A DNA stretch of 64,000 nucleotides from Paenibacillus harenae DSM 16969. Its GTDB lineage: Bacteria > Bacillota > Bacilli > Paenibacillales > Paenibacillaceae. This document shows positions 9,099 to 19,248 of the stretch, one piece after another. The DNA lies in contig NZ_KE383842.1 in assembly GCF_000422465.1 (NCBI RefSeq), positions 1,323,845 to 1,387,844 on the forward strand, read 5' to 3'. Position 1 is the first letter of the stretch; each line of letters opens with the position of its first letter. The notes under the pieces were generated by a model. That model was not told the DNA's origin. It did no database searches and saw nothing but the letters and a program-made list of their open reading frames with translations. A program made the position numbers and the translations under genes.

Positions 9099-9679
9099 CG
9101 TTCGACAAGCAGCGGCTGCAGCTGCTTTCCTTGCAGAGCGGCTTCGCAAGTCTCCATGATCAAATCCATCCTGGCCACTAGAGAGTTAGGCTTCTGTACA
9201 GGGTTATCCTGGCCGTACGGCACGAAATAAATATGTTTAGCCACTAGCAGCTTCGCAATATTGGCAGCGTTTAAACCAAGCCCGTCATTTGTTGAAATCG
9301 CAAGCACAAGCGGACGGCCGTTACGCATTTGCGCTTTGGCGGCCATGAGAACGGCGCTGTCCGTGATCGCGTTCGCCAACCGGCTTGTCGTATTGCCCGT
9401 GCATGGCGCAATGACGAGAACATCCAGGAGCTTCGAAGGCCCAAGCGGCTCCGCTTGCACAATTGTCGATATAATTTCATTTCCCGTAATCGCCTTAAGC
9501 TGCGTCTGCCAATCCTCGGACGAACCGAATCTCGTATCCGTCGTCATAATCGTATTCGACACGATCGGCACGACCTTCGCGCCCGCATCGACGAACCGTT
9601 TAATCTGAGGCATTACTTCCGCAAACGTGCAGTGTGAGCCGGACAGTGCATAACCTACCGTAATTCCGTTCCAATTCAT
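9089..9679 (-). CDS. dpaB: Dipicolinate synthase subunit B
   Basis: 196-residue flavoprotein-like subunit of dipicolinate synthase (SpoVFB), which oxidises the dihydrodipicolinate-type intermediate to dipicolinic acid in the mother cell. Recognised by VGYALSGSHCTFAEVMPQI at the start, the VKAEPLGP-like IVQAEPLGPSK, and NDGLGLNAANIAKLL. The C-terminus (QLQPLLVERYQ) fits the normal SpoVFB end within a few residues, so dpaB seems intact although the asd deletion begins right behind it. It overlaps dpaA by 4 bases. Confidence 0.92.
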   Translation of the reverse strand: MNWNGITVGYALSGSHCTFAEVMPQIKRFVDAGAKVVPIVSNTIMTTDTRFGSSEDWQTQLKAITGNEIISTIVQAEPLGPSKLLDVLVIAPCTGNTTSRLANAITDSAVLMAAKAQMRNGRPLVLAISTNDGLGLNAANIAKLLVAKHIYFVPYGQDNPVQKPNSLVARMDLIMETCEAALQGKQLQPLLVERYQ

Positions 9680-10575
9680 ATCCCATTCCCCCGCTTAATC
9701 GTATCTTCCAAAATCAACTGTGATAAGCAATCCGCCATGATTCGACCAGCTGTTTTCGGTGCGACGATTCCGGGGAGACCGGGTGCAAGCATCGCTTTAA
9801 TCCCCCTCTTCTCCGCAAAGCGGAAATCCGTTCCGCCGGGCTTCGAAGCGAGGTCGATTATTACGGCTCGCGAAGGTAAATTTGCGATAATTTGCGCTGT
9901 GATTATCATAGTCGGAATTGTATTAAAAAGCAAGTCAATATTGCTTACATGCTGCAATAAACCGCTGATGTAGAAAGGCTCGAAGCCCATTTCGGACGCT
10001 CTTGCAAAATGTTCTGAACGGCGTACTCCGACCTTCACTTTCGAACCGAGTCCCTGCAGCGTCCGCGCCATCGTGAACCCGGTTCGACCAAATCCGAGCA
10101 CCATCGACGAGGATCCGTGAATCGTAATATCCGTGTTCTGAATAGCCATCATTAACGCGCCTTCCGCCGTCGGGATCGAGTTGTATATGGCAACGTCATC
10201 ACGGTCAAACAGCTCTACCAATTTTAAATCATACTGCGCGCACAGTTCGCGCAAATAGGATTTGGCCATTCCCGTATACACGGTGCAGTGATTCGGCAGC
10301 TTGGCAAAATGGCTGTCCGTCAGCTGCATTTGACGATCGCTGAATACCGCATGGATAAAGCCTTGCTCATCAGTGCCTACGGCAGGCAGCAGCAGCGCGT
10401 CGACGCCTTCGAACAGCTGCTCCTCGAACTCTGCCTGCACTGCGCCGTCCAATGACGAATGCAATCCGTCAAAGCCCGAGACGGTTACTGAAGCATCAAG
10501 CTCCGTCAGCTTTCGTATGACCTCAAGCTGTCTCGCGTCACCGCCAAGCATCAGCACTTGAACGCCTGTTAGCAT
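9676..10575 (-). CDS. dpaA: Dipicolinate synthase subunit A
   Basis: 299-residue SpoVFA. The N-terminal half is the dipicolinate synthase A domain. A Rossmann dinucleotide-binding fold follows, with VLGFGRTGFTMA at about residue 155. It works with DpaB in the mother cell to make the calcium-dipicolinate store of the spore core. I chose the ATG at 10573-10575 (AGGAG upstream); a TTG directly before it is less likely. First gene behind the SigK-like promoter. Confidence 0.93.
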   Translation of the reverse strand: MLTGVQVLMLGGDARQLEVIRKLTELDASVTVSGFDGLHSSLDGAVQAEFEEQLFEGVDALLLPAVGTDEQGFIHAVFSDRQMQLTDSHFAKLPNHCTVYTGMAKSYLRELCAQYDLKLVELFDRDDVAIYNSIPTAEGALMMAIQNTDITIHGSSSMVLGFGRTGFTMARTLQGLGSKVKVGVRRSEHFARASEMGFEPFYISGLLQHVSNIDLLFNTIPTMIITAQIIANLPSRAVIIDLASKPGGTDFRFAEKRGIKAMLAPGLPGIVAPKTAGRIMADCLSQLILEDTIKRGNGI

Positions 10576-10610
10576 CAAGCTTCACTCCTTTCTTGCTCCT
10601 CGCTCTAGAT

Positions 10611-10639
10611 CATCTTATGCCAGCGCCCAGAGCGGGGTG
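10611..10639 (-). promoter_or_regulatory. SigK-like promoter of dpaAB
   Basis: Minus strand: -35 CACC (10636-10639), 16-base spacer, then -10 CATAAGATG (10611-10619). This agrees with the mother-cell SigK consensus (AC, 16-17 bases, CATAxxxTA) except for the last base. spoVF is SigK-dependent in B. subtilis. The -35 sits right next to the T tract of the preceding terminator. Confidence 0.6.
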
Positions 10640-10640
10640 A

Positions 10641-10678
10641 AAAAGAAAAAAAGATCGGGGGCGTCCGCTCCCGATCTT
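10641..10678 (-). terminator. Rho-independent terminator after dut
   Basis: Perfect 9-bp stem AAGATCGGG/CCCGATCTT (10670-10678 with 10651-10659) followed on the minus strand by a long T-rich tract. Insulates dpaAB from the mlpA-dut transcript. Confidence 0.9.
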
Positions 10679-10711
10679 CTCTTCATAAATTCTAAGATTT
10701 GCGATATCCGG

Positions 10712-11155
10712 TTATACACCGGTATGGCCGAATCCGCCCGCTCCCCGAACGGTATCGGGAAGCTCGGCCGCCTCCTCAATCGTGACGGAGGGTATTTGCT
10801 GAAATACCATTTGGGCGATGCGTTCGCCGCGCGTTATCGTGAAAGGCTCTTGCCCTAAATTAATAAGCAGCACCTTAACCTCGCCCCGGTAATCCGCGTC
10901 AATCGTGCCTGGTGAATTCAGGCACGTAATGCCGTGTTTGAAGGCAAGCCCGCTGCGCGGCCGGATTTGCGCTTCCAGCTCGCCCGGCATGGCCATCGCA
11001 AAACCTGTCGGGATAAGCCGGCGCTCGCCCGGCTGCAGCACGACAGGCTCGCCAACCGCCGCCTGCAAATCGAATCCGGCCGCCCATTCGGACATTTTCC
11101 GTGGAATCGCGATATCATCGTTGCCTTCCAAACGCTTAAACAGAACTTGAAACAA
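10712..11155 (-). CDS. dut: dUTP diphosphatase
   Basis: 147-residue trimeric dUTPase (dUTP to dUMP + PPi), limiting uracil in DNA. Conserved motifs are in order: AGFDLQAA (1), [11 protein letters not shown] (2), [14 protein letters not shown] (3), [11 protein letters not shown] (4) and the C-terminal arm [10 protein letters not shown] (5). The start is the TTG at 11153-11155 with a perfect AGGAGGG 6 bases upstream. It overlaps the end of mlpA by 20 bases, so translation is probably coupled. Upstream codons in the same frame are not part of the protein. Confidence 0.93.
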   Translation of the reverse strand: MFQVLFKRLEGNDDIAIPRKMSEWAAGFDLQAAVGEPVVLQPGERRLIPTGFAMAMPGELEAQIRPRSGLAFKHGITCLNSPGTIDADYRGEVKVLLINLGQEPFTITRGERIAQMVFQQIPSVTIEEAAELPDTVRGAGGFGHTGV

Positions 11156-12404
11156 ATTGATCCCTCCTGATTTGGGCTGCCGCTTTATCATTCGAACCGA
11201 CCATCGCAACCGCAAAAGGAGCGGAAAGCATCCTTGCCGTCACTTCCCTGACATCAGCCATCGTAACGTTGTCGATTCGCTTCAGCAGCTCATCAAGCGT
11301 ATAGTGCCTGCCGAGCATCAGCTCATTTTTGCCTAGGCGGTTCATTCTGCTGCCCGTGCTCTCGAGACTCAGTATCAAGCTGCCCTTCAACTGCTCTTTG
11401 CCGCGATGAAGCTCATCATCGGCCAGACCATTTACGGACAGCTCACCCAGCTGCTCGATGGTTAAATCAAGCACGTCTTTGGTCTGTTTCGGCGCCGTGC
11501 CCGCATAGACCGTGAACAAGCCCGTATCCGCGTAAGAGGTGTGATAGGAATAAACGGAATAGGCTAGCCCCCGCTTCTCTCTAATCTCCTGGAACAAGCG
11601 GGAGCTCATGCCTCCGCCAAGCGCATTATTTAATAAGATCATCGCGTATAGCTTCGAATCTGTAATCGAGCAGCCAGGAAACGAAATACACAAATGATTT
11701 TGTTCGGTTTTCTTCTTATAAAACAAATAGTCGCCGTGAAACGCGGGAGATTCTACAGAAGATTCCTGAGGGTTACTGTTGGCAAACGCTCCGAAATGCT
11801 TCTCCAATAATGCAAGTAAAGAACTCTCCTCCACGTTGCCGGCGACGCTGATTACCGTATTCTCAAGCGAATATTTATCATCCATATAGCCGCGGAGCGT
11901 ATTCGAATTCATGGCAGTCAGACGCTCCTCAATGCCGAGAATCGAATAGGCTAGCGGATGATCCCCGAACGCTGCCCGGGAAGCTTCGTCATGCACCTTA
12001 TCATCAGGCGTATCCTCGTACATGGAAATCTCCTCGAGGATGACGTTCTTCTCCTTGGCAAGTTCCTCCGGGTCCAGCGTTGAATGAAAGAACATATCCG
12101 AAAGCGCATCAACGGCCAACGGCAAATGCTCATCCAGCACCTTGGCAAAATAGCAGGTATACTCCTTGGAAGTAAACGCGTTCACGTTGCCTCCGATACC
12201 GTCGAACAAGTCGGCGATATCCTTCGACGAACGCTGATCCGTGCCCTTAAAGAGCATATGTTCGATAAAATGCGAAATTCCGTTATTTTCCGGCGTCTCG
12301 AAGCGGGACCCTGTTTTGACCCAAATACCGAATGAAACCGATCTGACGGTCGGAATATATTCGACGACGACTCGCAGTCCGTTGCTTAAATTATATTTAT
12401 TCAC
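11136..12404 (-). CDS. mlpA: M16-family zinc peptidase MlpA (YmxG)
   Basis: 422-residue insulinase/processing-peptidase family protein with the inverted zinc motif H45-F-I-E48-H49 and a downstream glutamate-rich helix ([12 protein letters not shown]). A C-terminal inactive M16 half follows. B. subtilis MlpA lies at the same place downstream of pnp and ylxY. The GTG start at 12402-12404 has AGGAGG 8 bases upstream; the longer in-frame extension would overlap ylxY and lacks a ribosome site. Processing substrate unknown. Confidence 0.9.
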   Translation of the reverse strand: MNKYNLSNGLRVVVEYIPTVRSVSFGIWVKTGSRFETPENNGISHFIEHMLFKGTDQRSSKDIADLFDGIGGNVNAFTSKEYTCYFAKVLDEHLPLAVDALSDMFFHSTLDPEELAKEKNVILEEISMYEDTPDDKVHDEASRAAFGDHPLAYSILGIEERLTAMNSNTLRGYMDDKYSLENTVISVAGNVEESSLLALLEKHFGAFANSNPQESSVESPAFHGDYLFYKKKTEQNHLCISFPGCSITDSKLYAMILLNNALGGGMSSRLFQEIREKRGLAYSVYSYHTSYADTGLFTVYAGTAPKQTKDVLDLTIEQLGELSVNGLADDELHRGKEQLKGSLILSLESTGSRMNRLGKNELMLGRHYTLDELLKRIDNVTMADVREVTARMLSAPFAVAMVGSNDKAAAQIRRDQFVSSSV

Positions 12405-12462
12405 TTGGAGTCCTCCTAACGTTTTGTCTGGCAAATCTTGTTTGTAAGCTACTATAACAGAA

Positions 12463-13470
12463 TCAGCCGGCCCCCTCAACAGCGGGCGGTACGCGGCTGG
12501 ATGACAGCGTCTCGCTTACCGTACCCAGCTTATAGCCTTTGGCCTTCGCTGTTGCTATGATACCGCCGATCGCATCCCTCGTAGAAGCGGTAGGATGCAT
12601 CAGAATCAAAGCCCCCGGCTCGAGATTCGCCGATATTCTGCGCAAAATCGTATCGGCGGGAGGCTTCTGCCAATCGATCGTATCAAGCGTCCATAGCACC
12701 GTCTTCAAGCCCTGCTCCTCGGCAATCTGCACCGTAGCCTGGTTGTAGGACCCTGACGGCGGCGCGAACCATTTATTGTTCACCTTCAAGGTCGATTTCA
12801 ATAAATCTTCCGTTTTTGAAATTTGCGAATAAGCGGCTTGTCTGCTTAATGTCTTCATATCGGGATGGGAATAGGCATGATTGGACATTTCGTGGCCGTC
12901 TGCCTGTATCTTCTGCGCAACCTCGGGAAATTTCTTCAGCCAGCTTCCGTCGAGGAAGAAGGTTGCTTTCACGTCTTCACGCTTAAGCGTCGACAGAATG
13001 GAATCTATGTATTCATTGCCCCATGCGACATTGACCATGAGCGAAATCATTTTTTTGTTCGGATTGCCGCGGTAGATCGGGACAGGACCTAAATCCTTCA
13101 GCTGGATTTCCGGTTCGATCTCTTTGTAAAGATAACGGATCGATCCGGTTGACGGGGCCGGCGCAAGCAATGCCGCCTCAAGCGTCTTCTCTATATCGAC
13201 TTCCAGTCCATTATAACCGGGAATCGCTTTCCACACCCGGTCGATCTTCGCATTTACCGGAGCGATCCGCCGCTTCTCCGCTTCGGCGGTAATGACAGAA
13301 CGCAGCTCCGCTTTTACCGTTTCATCAACGGACGCGTTCGAGGGCACAGCATCAGCGAAACCGTATTTCATTGAAGCAAGAAACCGGGATACCTCGTCAT
13401 TCATACTGACAAATACCAACACCATCAGCATACTGGCTGCAACGGCGGCAGCTTTTCTAATCATCATCAT
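12463..13470 (-). CDS. ylxY: Polysaccharide deacetylase-family protein YlxY
   Basis: About 335 residues: an N-terminal membrane/signal segment (residues ~5-22) and a NodB-type deacetylase domain from about residue 145. The metal motif is readable as TFFLDG (the D) and H-x3-H in SNHAYSHPDMK. The C-terminal stretch with ILMHP matches the NodB family. Members such as PdaB and YlxY act on envelope or spore peptidoglycan; the substrate here is not known. Several ATG codons follow a GGGAGTG site, so the exact start is uncertain by one or two codons. Follows pnp as in Bacillus, but a terminator separates them. Confidence 0.87.
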   Translation of the reverse strand: MMMIRKAAAVAASMLMVLVFVSMNDEVSRFLASMKYGFADAVPSNASVDETVKAELRSVITAEAEKRRIAPVNAKIDRVWKAIPGYNGLEVDIEKTLEAALLAPAPSTGSIRYLYKEIEPEIQLKDLGPVPIYRGNPNKKMISLMVNVAWGNEYIDSILSTLKREDVKATFFLDGSWLKKFPEVAQKIQADGHEMSNHAYSHPDMKTLSRQAAYSQISKTEDLLKSTLKVNNKWFAPPSGSYNQATVQIAEEQGLKTVLWTLDTIDWQKPPADTILRRISANLEPGALILMHPTASTRDAIGGIIATAKAKGYKLGTVSETLSSSRVPPAVEGAG

Positions 13471-13569
13471 CCCCACTCCCGTAAGACGGCCTCACATGCT
13501 TCCCAGTCCTGCAGCGATAGAAAGCATGCTAATCCATATGTATGAAAAGTGGGACGAGGATATGAAAAA

Positions 13570-13600
13570 CAAAAAGAGACAGATTGGATCTGGCTCTTTT
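13570..13600 (-). terminator. Terminator after pnp
   Basis: Hairpin AGAGCCAGAT/ATCTGTCTCT (13588-13597 with 13575-13584, one mismatch) with a 3-base loop, followed by TTTTTGTTTTT on the minus strand. Confidence 0.8.
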
Positions 13601-13635
13601 CACAATTGCTGTATGGACACAAGAAGACCAGGCTC

Positions 13636-15735
13636 TTATTGCGGAGCCGTTTCCTGTGTCATGAGCACCTTCGCAGACAAATTGATTCTGCCTTGCTGGT
13701 CGATTTCGGTTACCTTAACCCGGATTTGGTCGCCGATATTGACGACATCCTCGGTTTTGGCAACTCGCTCTGTCGAAAGCTGGGAAATGTGGACAAGACC
13801 GTCCTTGTTCGGCAAGATCTCAACGAATGCGCCGAATTTCTCAACTCTTTTAACCGTACCCGTGTAGATCTCTCCGACGACGACTTCCTTCACGATTCCT
13901 TCGATGATCGACTTTGCCTTCTGGTTCATCTCTTCGTTAGAGGAAGCGATGAATACCATGCCGTCCTGCTCAATATCGATTTTCACGCCGGTTTCTTCAA
14001 TAATTTTATTAATGATTTTGCCGCCTGCGCCGATCACGTCACGGATTTTGTCCGGGTTAATGCGAAGCGTCAAAATTTTCGGAGCGTATTTCGATAGGCT
14101 GGTCCGGGACGACGGAAGGCTTTCAAGCATTTTGTCCAGTATGAACATCCGTCCTTGACGGGCTTGCTCCAAGGATTGCTGCAAAATAGCGCGGTTAATG
14201 CCGGCGATCTTAATGTCCATCTGAATAGCCGTAACGCCTTCAGCCGTACCGGCAACCTTGAAGTCCATATCGCCGAGATGATCCTCCATGCCTTGAATAT
14301 CCGAAAGAATAGCGAATTGATCGCCGTCCTTAATGAGCCCCATCGCGATACCCGCTACAGGCGCCTTGATCGGAACGCCGGCATCCATCATGGCCAGCGT
14401 GCTGGCGCAAATGCTTGCTTGCGAGGAAGAACCGTTCGACTCCAGCACCTCGGATACGAGACGAATCGTGTAAGGGAAATCGGCTTCAGACGGTATAACT
14501 TTAGAAAGCGCGCGTTCCCCGAGTGCGCCATGCCCAATTTCTCGGCGTCCCGGCGGACGAAGCGGACGCGCTTCACCTACGCTGAACGGCGGAAAGTTAT
14601 AGTGATGCATGAATCGTTTGGTTTCTTCCGGCGAAATGCCGTCCAAGATTTGAACGTCGCCCATGGCACCGAGCGTACATACGCTGAGAGCCTGCGTCTG
14701 ACCCCGCGTGAACAAGCCGGAACCGTGCGTCCGCGGCAGAAGCGCCACATCGCATTCGATCGGACGAATCTCGTCCAGCTTACGGCCGTCAGGACGAACC
14801 TTATCATGCGAAATGAGGCGGCGAACCTCTTCCTTCACGATGTCGTACAGCACTTCCTTCACGTCGGCAATGAGCATGGGCGTTTCGGCATATTGCTCTT
14901 CAAAATAGGCAACAGCCGAACTGTTTACTGCGTCAATGGCATCCTGGCGGGCATGCTTCTCTTCCACTCGAATAGCCTCAACTAGCTGAGCGGTTGCAAA
15001 AGCGCGAACGTCGGCATTCACCTGCTCGTTTACGGTATGTAACTTGACTTCCATTTTCGGCTTGCCGGCCATTGCCTGCAGCTCTTCGATTTTGGCTACG
15101 ATGTTCTTGATCTCGTCATGGCCGAACATAATCGCTTCGAGCATGACATCCTCAGAAACCTCGTTCGCCTCCGCTTCTACCATCATAATCGCATCCTTGG
15201 TGCCTGCGACAACGACGTATAGATCCGTTTGCTGCTCCTGCTCAACCGTCGGGTTGATCATAAATTGACCGTTAACGCGTGCGACGATTACTCCGCCGAT
15301 CGGACCGTCAAATGGCACGTCGGAAATCGACAAAGCAGCAGAGGTTCCGATCATGGATGCGATTTCAGGCGAGCAGTCCTGATCGACGCTCATGACCATG
15401 TTCATCACTTGGACATCGTTGCGGAAGCCCTCCGGGAACAGCGGACGAATAGGCCGGTCTGTCAGACGGCTGGACAAAATCGCTTTCTCGCTCGGGCGGC
15501 CTTCACGTTTAATAAAGCCTCCCGGAATTTTGCCGACAGCATATAAACGCTCTTCATAGTTCACCGTCAGCGGAAAGAAATCCAAATCCTTCGGGCCTGC
15601 CGATGCTGTTACTGTACATAATACTACCGTATCGCCGTATTGAACGGTTACTGCGGCATTTGCTTGCTTTGCAAGACGGCCCGTCTCGATTGACAACGGT
15701 CTTCCGCCTAGCGTCATTTCTATTCGTTGTACCAT
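13636..15735 (-). CDS. pnp: Polynucleotide phosphorylase
   Basis: 699-residue phosphorolytic 3'-5' exoribonuclease of the RNA degradosome. There are two RNase PH domains (residues ~1-230 and ~310-540, with [15 protein letters not shown]), an all-alpha linker, a KH domain ([15 protein letters not shown], about 560) and an S1 domain ([17 protein letters not shown], about 625-690). Full length and without frameshift. The ATG is preceded by AGGAGGGATAAG. It lies directly after rpsO, as in most bacteria. Confidence 0.96.
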   Translation of the reverse strand: MVQRIEMTLGGRPLSIETGRLAKQANAAVTVQYGDTVVLCTVTASAGPKDLDFFPLTVNYEERLYAVGKIPGGFIKREGRPSEKAILSSRLTDRPIRPLFPEGFRNDVQVMNMVMSVDQDCSPEIASMIGTSAALSISDVPFDGPIGGVIVARVNGQFMINPTVEQEQQTDLYVVVAGTKDAIMMVEAEANEVSEDVMLEAIMFGHDEIKNIVAKIEELQAMAGKPKMEVKLHTVNEQVNADVRAFATAQLVEAIRVEEKHARQDAIDAVNSSAVAYFEEQYAETPMLIADVKEVLYDIVKEEVRRLISHDKVRPDGRKLDEIRPIECDVALLPRTHGSGLFTRGQTQALSVCTLGAMGDVQILDGISPEETKRFMHHYNFPPFSVGEARPLRPPGRREIGHGALGERALSKVIPSEADFPYTIRLVSEVLESNGSSSQASICASTLAMMDAGVPIKAPVAGIAMGLIKDGDQFAILSDIQGMEDHLGDMDFKVAGTAEGVTAIQMDIKIAGINRAILQQSLEQARQGRMFILDKMLESLPSSRTSLSKYAPKILTLRINPDKIRDVIGAGGKIINKIIEETGVKIDIEQDGMVFIASSNEEMNQKAKSIIEGIVKEVVVGEIYTGTVKRVEKFGAFVEILPNKDGLVHISQLSTERVAKTEDVVNIGDQIRVKVTEIDQQGRINLSAKVLMTQETAPQ

Positions 15736-15814
15736 CTTATCCCTCCTAATATTTAGTTTGTCCTATATGAAGCACTGCACATTTGGCATTTTTTTCTGAG
15801 AATTTACCTATTAC

Positions 15815-15875
15815 AAAAAGCAACCCGAATCCTCGTATCCGATATTCCCGGACGGCAGGACAACCAGGTTGCTTC
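15815..15875 (-). terminator. Terminator/processing hairpin between rpsO and pnp
   Basis: Outer arms AAGCAACC (15867-15874) and GGGTTGCTT with following T residues (about 15815-15826) enclose about 40 bases with further GC-rich pairing. It could end rpsO transcription partially and act as the RNase processing site usual for rpsO-pnp. Confidence 0.65.
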
Positions 15876-15889
15876 TCATTACGCATGTT

Positions 15890-16159
15890 TTAACGGCGAA
15901 GGCCGAGTTTTTCGATCAATGCGCTGTAACGTCTAACATCATTGTTCTTCAGGTAAGCAAGCAACTTACGGCGCTGACCTACCATCTTGAGCAAACCACG
16001 GCGGGAATGATGATCTTTCTTGTGCTCCCGCAAATGTTGAGTCAAGTTAACGATGTTTTCAGTCAGGATAGCGACTTGAACCTCTGGAGAACCCGTGTCG
16101 GTAGCGTGAGTCTTGTGCGTTGCAATAAGTTCATGTTTACGTTCTTGTGTAATTGCCAT
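15890..16159 (-). CDS. rpsO: 30S ribosomal protein S15
   Basis: 89 residues, full length, with the S15 signature running from [12 protein letters not shown] to [16 protein letters not shown]. Binds 16S rRNA central domain early in 30S assembly. Strong GGAGGTG site 7 bases before the ATG. It has its own promoter and a structured leader (separate entries). Confidence 0.97.
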   Translation of the reverse strand: MAITQERKHELIATHKTHATDTGSPEVQVAILTENIVNLTQHLREHKKDHHSRRGLLKMVGQRRKLLAYLKNNDVRRYSALIEKLGLRR

Positions 16160-16189
16160 CCCAATTCACCTCCTTCTTCGTAATCGCCA

Positions 16190-16230
16190 TTAGCCTCGCT
16201 GCCGCCGGTGAGATCGGACACCCAAGCTAA
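16190..16230 (-). other. Possible S15 autoregulatory leader structure
   Basis: In the rpsO leader, TTAGC (16226-16230) can pair with GCTAA (16190-16194). Inside lies a GGTG/CACC hairpin (16219-16222 with 16207-16210) with an 8-base loop. It ends about 20 bases before the ribosome site. S15 represses its own mRNA through leader structures in several bacteria. I cannot match this fold to a described class. Confidence 0.35.
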
Positions 16231-16284
16231 GGTTAAGTTTATGGGTAAGGCCTGTATTGCGTATGCCTACTCACAACGTTGTAA

Positions 16285-16314
16285 AGTATAACACATATGA
16301 TAGACCGTTGTCGA
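16285..16314 (-). promoter_or_regulatory. SigA-type promoter of rpsO
   Basis: TCGACA (16309-16314) and TATACT (16285-16290), 18 bases apart, minus strand, in the ribF-rpsO gap. Gives a leader of about 120 bases. Confidence 0.65.
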
Positions 16315-16351
16315 GGAGAACATCCTGGCCCCGGTTGGGTGCGCGTTATAA

Positions 16352-17305
16352 TCAAAAAGAAAGACGCTCGGCTACTTTTCGAGCCTGCATAGAGTCGGCG
16401 TCGATTTGCTTCACTAACTCATCGACCGAGCCGAATTTTTGTTCGGGCCGAATAAAGGAGCGGAATTGTACCCGAATCTGCTCGCCGTAAATATCTTGAC
16501 GAAAGTCAAATAGATGAGCCTCCATAACCGGTTGTACATTCTGCTGATTAAAGGTAGGCTTAAGCCCATGATTAAGGACTCCGGGATACGCCTGGCCGCC
16601 AATCCATGCCGTGATCGCATAGACTCCCAGTCTGGGTGCTACGAAAGGGGCATCGAATTTCAGATTAGCCGTTGGAAAACCGATCGTTCTGCCTCTGCCG
16701 TCACCGTGCACGACCGTGCCAGCGACCTCATACGGCCGTCCAAGCAGGCGCTCCGCCAGTTCAAGGTCACCCTTCTCCAACGATTCCCGGACATACGTGC
16801 TGCTTACTTTGATCCCATTCTCGTATAATGGCTCAACTACATGGACCGCAATTTCCGGCTCTCCGAAACGCGCTAAAGCTTCGGTATTGCCGGAGCCCCG
16901 ATGACCGAAAGTAAAATCAAAGCCAACGACGACCTGCTTCGCACGGAGTACTTTAAGCACATCATTGACAAACCGTTCGGGAGCAACGGAAGCGAACTCG
17001 GCATTAAATTTCATAATAAACACGATATCCACGCCAAGCTCTGCGAACAGTTCCGACTTCGCGTCAAGCGGCGTTAAGCAGCGGAAATATTGTTCCCCTT
17101 GTCCGAGCACTTCCTTCGGATGGGGATCAAACGTTAAAACCGCAGACAGCATATCGGCTTTCTTCGCTTCTTCGACCGCTTTGCGTATTACATTCTGATG
17201 TCCGCGATGGACACCGTCGAAATGACCGATCGCTATGGAAAGCGGCTTGTCCAGCGACAACGTAGACAAACCGTTTAATGGATAACTTAAAGGAATAATT
17301 TCCAA
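16352..17305 (-). CDS. ribF: Bifunctional riboflavin kinase/FAD synthetase
   Basis: About 317 residues. The N-terminal FAD synthetase (nucleotidyltransferase) domain has the GHFDGVHRGHQ motif. The C-terminal flavokinase domain has GRTIGFPTANL and a Glu/His-rich end (PVMEAHLFDF). Makes FMN and FAD from riboflavin. The TTG at 17303-17305 is favoured by AGGGG 8 bases upstream; a GTG three codons earlier (17314) is the alternative. Last gene of the rimP-to-ribF operon. Confidence 0.93.
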   Translation of the reverse strand: MEIIPLSYPLNGLSTLSLDKPLSIAIGHFDGVHRGHQNVIRKAVEEAKKADMLSAVLTFDPHPKEVLGQGEQYFRCLTPLDAKSELFAELGVDIVFIMKFNAEFASVAPERFVNDVLKVLRAKQVVVGFDFTFGHRGSGNTEALARFGEPEIAVHVVEPLYENGIKVSSTYVRESLEKGDLELAERLLGRPYEVAGTVVHGDGRGRTIGFPTANLKFDAPFVAPRLGVYAITAWIGGQAYPGVLNHGLKPTFNQQNVQPVMEAHLFDFRQDIYGEQIRVQFRSFIRPEQKFGSVDELVKQIDADSMQARKVAERLSF

Positions 17306-17328
17306 CGCTGACACCCCTGCATTTCCTG

Positions 17329-18255
17329 TTAACTTTCTAAAGCTGAGAATACCTTGACCGGCTTGAATACGGCTGCGGCGCTGTCAATTTCAAAAATACC
17401 AAGAAAGCTTTGTTCTTCTTCGCTGTATAGACGAACAAGTTGTCCGGAAGCAGCGCTTCCTGCTTCCATTCCGGCATATGCGAGACTGATCTTCTGGCCT
17501 AATAACGCCAGCTTACCGACTGCGGCAGGAACGACTGCCATTTCCATATGAGCAATTGCTTGATCGGCTGCGATCAGATGCTTCTCCAGCTCGCCGGCCT
17601 GCTGCAATTGCTCAATTTGCTCCAGAGTCAAACAGCTCTCCTTCGTAATGCCGCCGGACATCGTTCTCGTCAGCTTTGCCATTGCCGCCGGCACGCCTAA
17701 CGCTTCTCCGATATCGACGCATAAGGTCCGTATGTAAGTCCCTTTCGAACAAAGAACGGAAAAGGTTATGGTCGGCTGATCCAGGTCAAGCTGCGCATCC
17801 ATCAGTTCGATCTGATGAATCGTAACTTTCCTCGATTTGCGTTCAACCGTCTTTCCTTCTCTTGCGAGCTCATATAACCGTTTCCCGTCAACTTTGACTG
17901 CGGAATACATGGGAGGAACCTGATCAATTTCGCCTGCAAAACGTTGAAGCGCTTCACGGACCTCCGACAGGCTGACGTTTACTTTCAACTGCTGGTTGAC
18001 GATCGTTCCGGTCAAATCCTCCGTATCCGTCGCAATACCGAGCTGCAGAACAGCTTCGTATGCTTTAGGTCTTTCCTGCACATATTCGACAACGCGAGTC
18101 GCGCGGCCCAGGCATAAAGGCAATACGCCCGTCACCATCGGATCAAGAGTCCCAGCATGCCCGATTCGTTTCATCTTTAGAATGCGCCGTACCTTGGCAA
18201 CGACATCGTGCGAAGTCCAGCCTTCAGGCTTCCATACTGCCAAAATGCCGTCCAT
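17329..18255 (-). CDS. truB: tRNA pseudouridine(55) synthase
   Basis: 308 residues. Catalytic aspartate D38 in GHAGTLDPMVTGVLPL; the YSAVKVDGKRLYELAREG and SKGTYIRTLC motifs are also present, plus a C-terminal PUA-like extension. Isomerises U55 in the T-psi-C arm of tRNAs. Starts 3 bases after the nrnA stop. Confidence 0.95.
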   Translation of the reverse strand: MDGILAVWKPEGWTSHDVVAKVRRILKMKRIGHAGTLDPMVTGVLPLCLGRATRVVEYVQERPKAYEAVLQLGIATDTEDLTGTIVNQQLKVNVSLSEVREALQRFAGEIDQVPPMYSAVKVDGKRLYELAREGKTVERKSRKVTIHQIELMDAQLDLDQPTITFSVLCSKGTYIRTLCVDIGEALGVPAAMAKLTRTMSGGITKESCLTLEQIEQLQQAGELEKHLIAADQAIAHMEMAVVPAAVGKLALLGQKISLAYAGMEAGSAASGQLVRLYSEEEQSFLGIFEIDSAAAVFKPVKVFSALES

Positions 18256-18258
18256 CGA

Positions 18259-19248
18259 TTACATCAACGCCTTTCTGACTGCTTCCACAAGCTGCGAGAT
18301 CGCGTCAGACATCGGCCCCTCCATCCTGCAGCCCGCCGCCCTGACATGTCCGCCGCCGCCAAACGTTTGAGCGATCGCCGCGACATTAGCTTTACCGGCT
18401 GAACGAAGGCTTGCTTTGACAGAGCCGTCATCCGATTCCTTGAACAAAATGCCGACCTGAACGCCGTCAACATTAAGCGCATAGTTCACGATGCCTTCCA
18501 AATCCTCGGATACGGCGCCTGTCTCCCGCAAGTCCTCTTTGCCGATATAGACCCAGCCGATCTCAAGATTATCTGAAAATGTTAGCCGGTTTAAAGCCAT
18601 TTGCAGCAGTTTCAGCTTGGCCAACGTCATTTTCTCCAGCAGATGGTCGGCCAGCTCGTTGCCCGCTACTCCAACCGCAAGCAGCCGTGACGCAATCTCC
18701 ATCACGCGCGGGCTTGTATTCGAATACCGGAACCCGCCAGTATCCGTCAATAAACCGGTATAGATGGCCGTAGCGCAGTCCAGATCAAGCGCGACTCCCG
18801 CTCTTTCGATCAGATCAAACAAAATCTCAACCGTTGCCGCCGCTTCGGCCTGGATGACGTTAACGGACCCGAAAGCGTTATTTGTCGGGTGGTGATCGAT
18901 ATTAAGCAGCTTAGCCTCAGAGGCAAAACTGCCTGCTACCTCGCCGATACGCGTGAAATCGGCGCAATCGACCGCAATAACCGCATCGAACTTTTGCTCC
19001 GGCGGAGCGAGTTTGTAATGTATTATGGCATCAAATAAATGCAGATAATTCAGCCTTGAAGGCAGCTCATCCTCATTTATCAATACCGCCGATTTACCCA
19101 GCTTCTGAAGCAGCCAGCCTACGGCAACCGTTGAACTGATCGCATCGCCGTCCGGCTGGACATGCGAAACGACCAATATTTGGTTGGCATCCTTTATAAA
19201 CGCCAATGCATCATCCAACTGCTTCAAATAGCTGCCTTGCATGATCAT
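18259..19248 (-). CDS. nrnA: DHH-family oligoribonuclease/pAp phosphatase NrnA
   Basis: 329 residues with the DHH phosphoesterase motifs: [22 protein letters not shown] and [15 protein letters not shown]. The C-terminal DHHA1 domain has [10 protein letters not shown]. NrnA degrades short RNA oligomers and 3'-phosphoadenosine 5'-phosphate. It overlaps rbfA by 4 bases. Full length, motifs intact. Confidence 0.92.
   Translation of the reverse strand: MIMQGSYLKQLDDALAFIKDANQILVVSHVQPDGDAISSTVAVGWLLQKLGKSAVLINEDELPSRLNYLHLFDAIIHYKLAPPEQKFDAVIAVDCADFTRIGEVAGSFASEAKLLNIDHHPTNNAFGSVNVIQAEAAATVEILFDLIERAGVALDLDCATAIYTGLLTDTGGFRYSNTSPRVMEIASRLLAVGVAGNELADHLLEKMTLAKLKLLQMALNRLTFSDNLEIGWVYIGKEDLRETGAVSEDLEGIVNYALNVDGVQVGILFKESDDGSVKASLRSAGKANVAAIAQTFGGGGHVRAAGCRMEGPMSDAISQLVEAVRKALM

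Noticed and set aside
8902..9108. 68-residue minus-strand frame across the dpaB-asd junction
   Set aside because: It is a wrong frame of the asd remnant; the meaningful reading shifts frame near 9023 and 8836.
14521..14640. Suspected frameshift in pnp around the [14 protein letters not shown] block
   Set aside because: The reading stays in frame and keeps the RNase PH motif; only ordinary substitutions are seen.
14155..14985. 276-residue open frame on the plus strand
   Set aside because: Antisense to pnp, which is complete and conserved; composition (many Arg, Asn, His) is that of a reverse-frame shadow.
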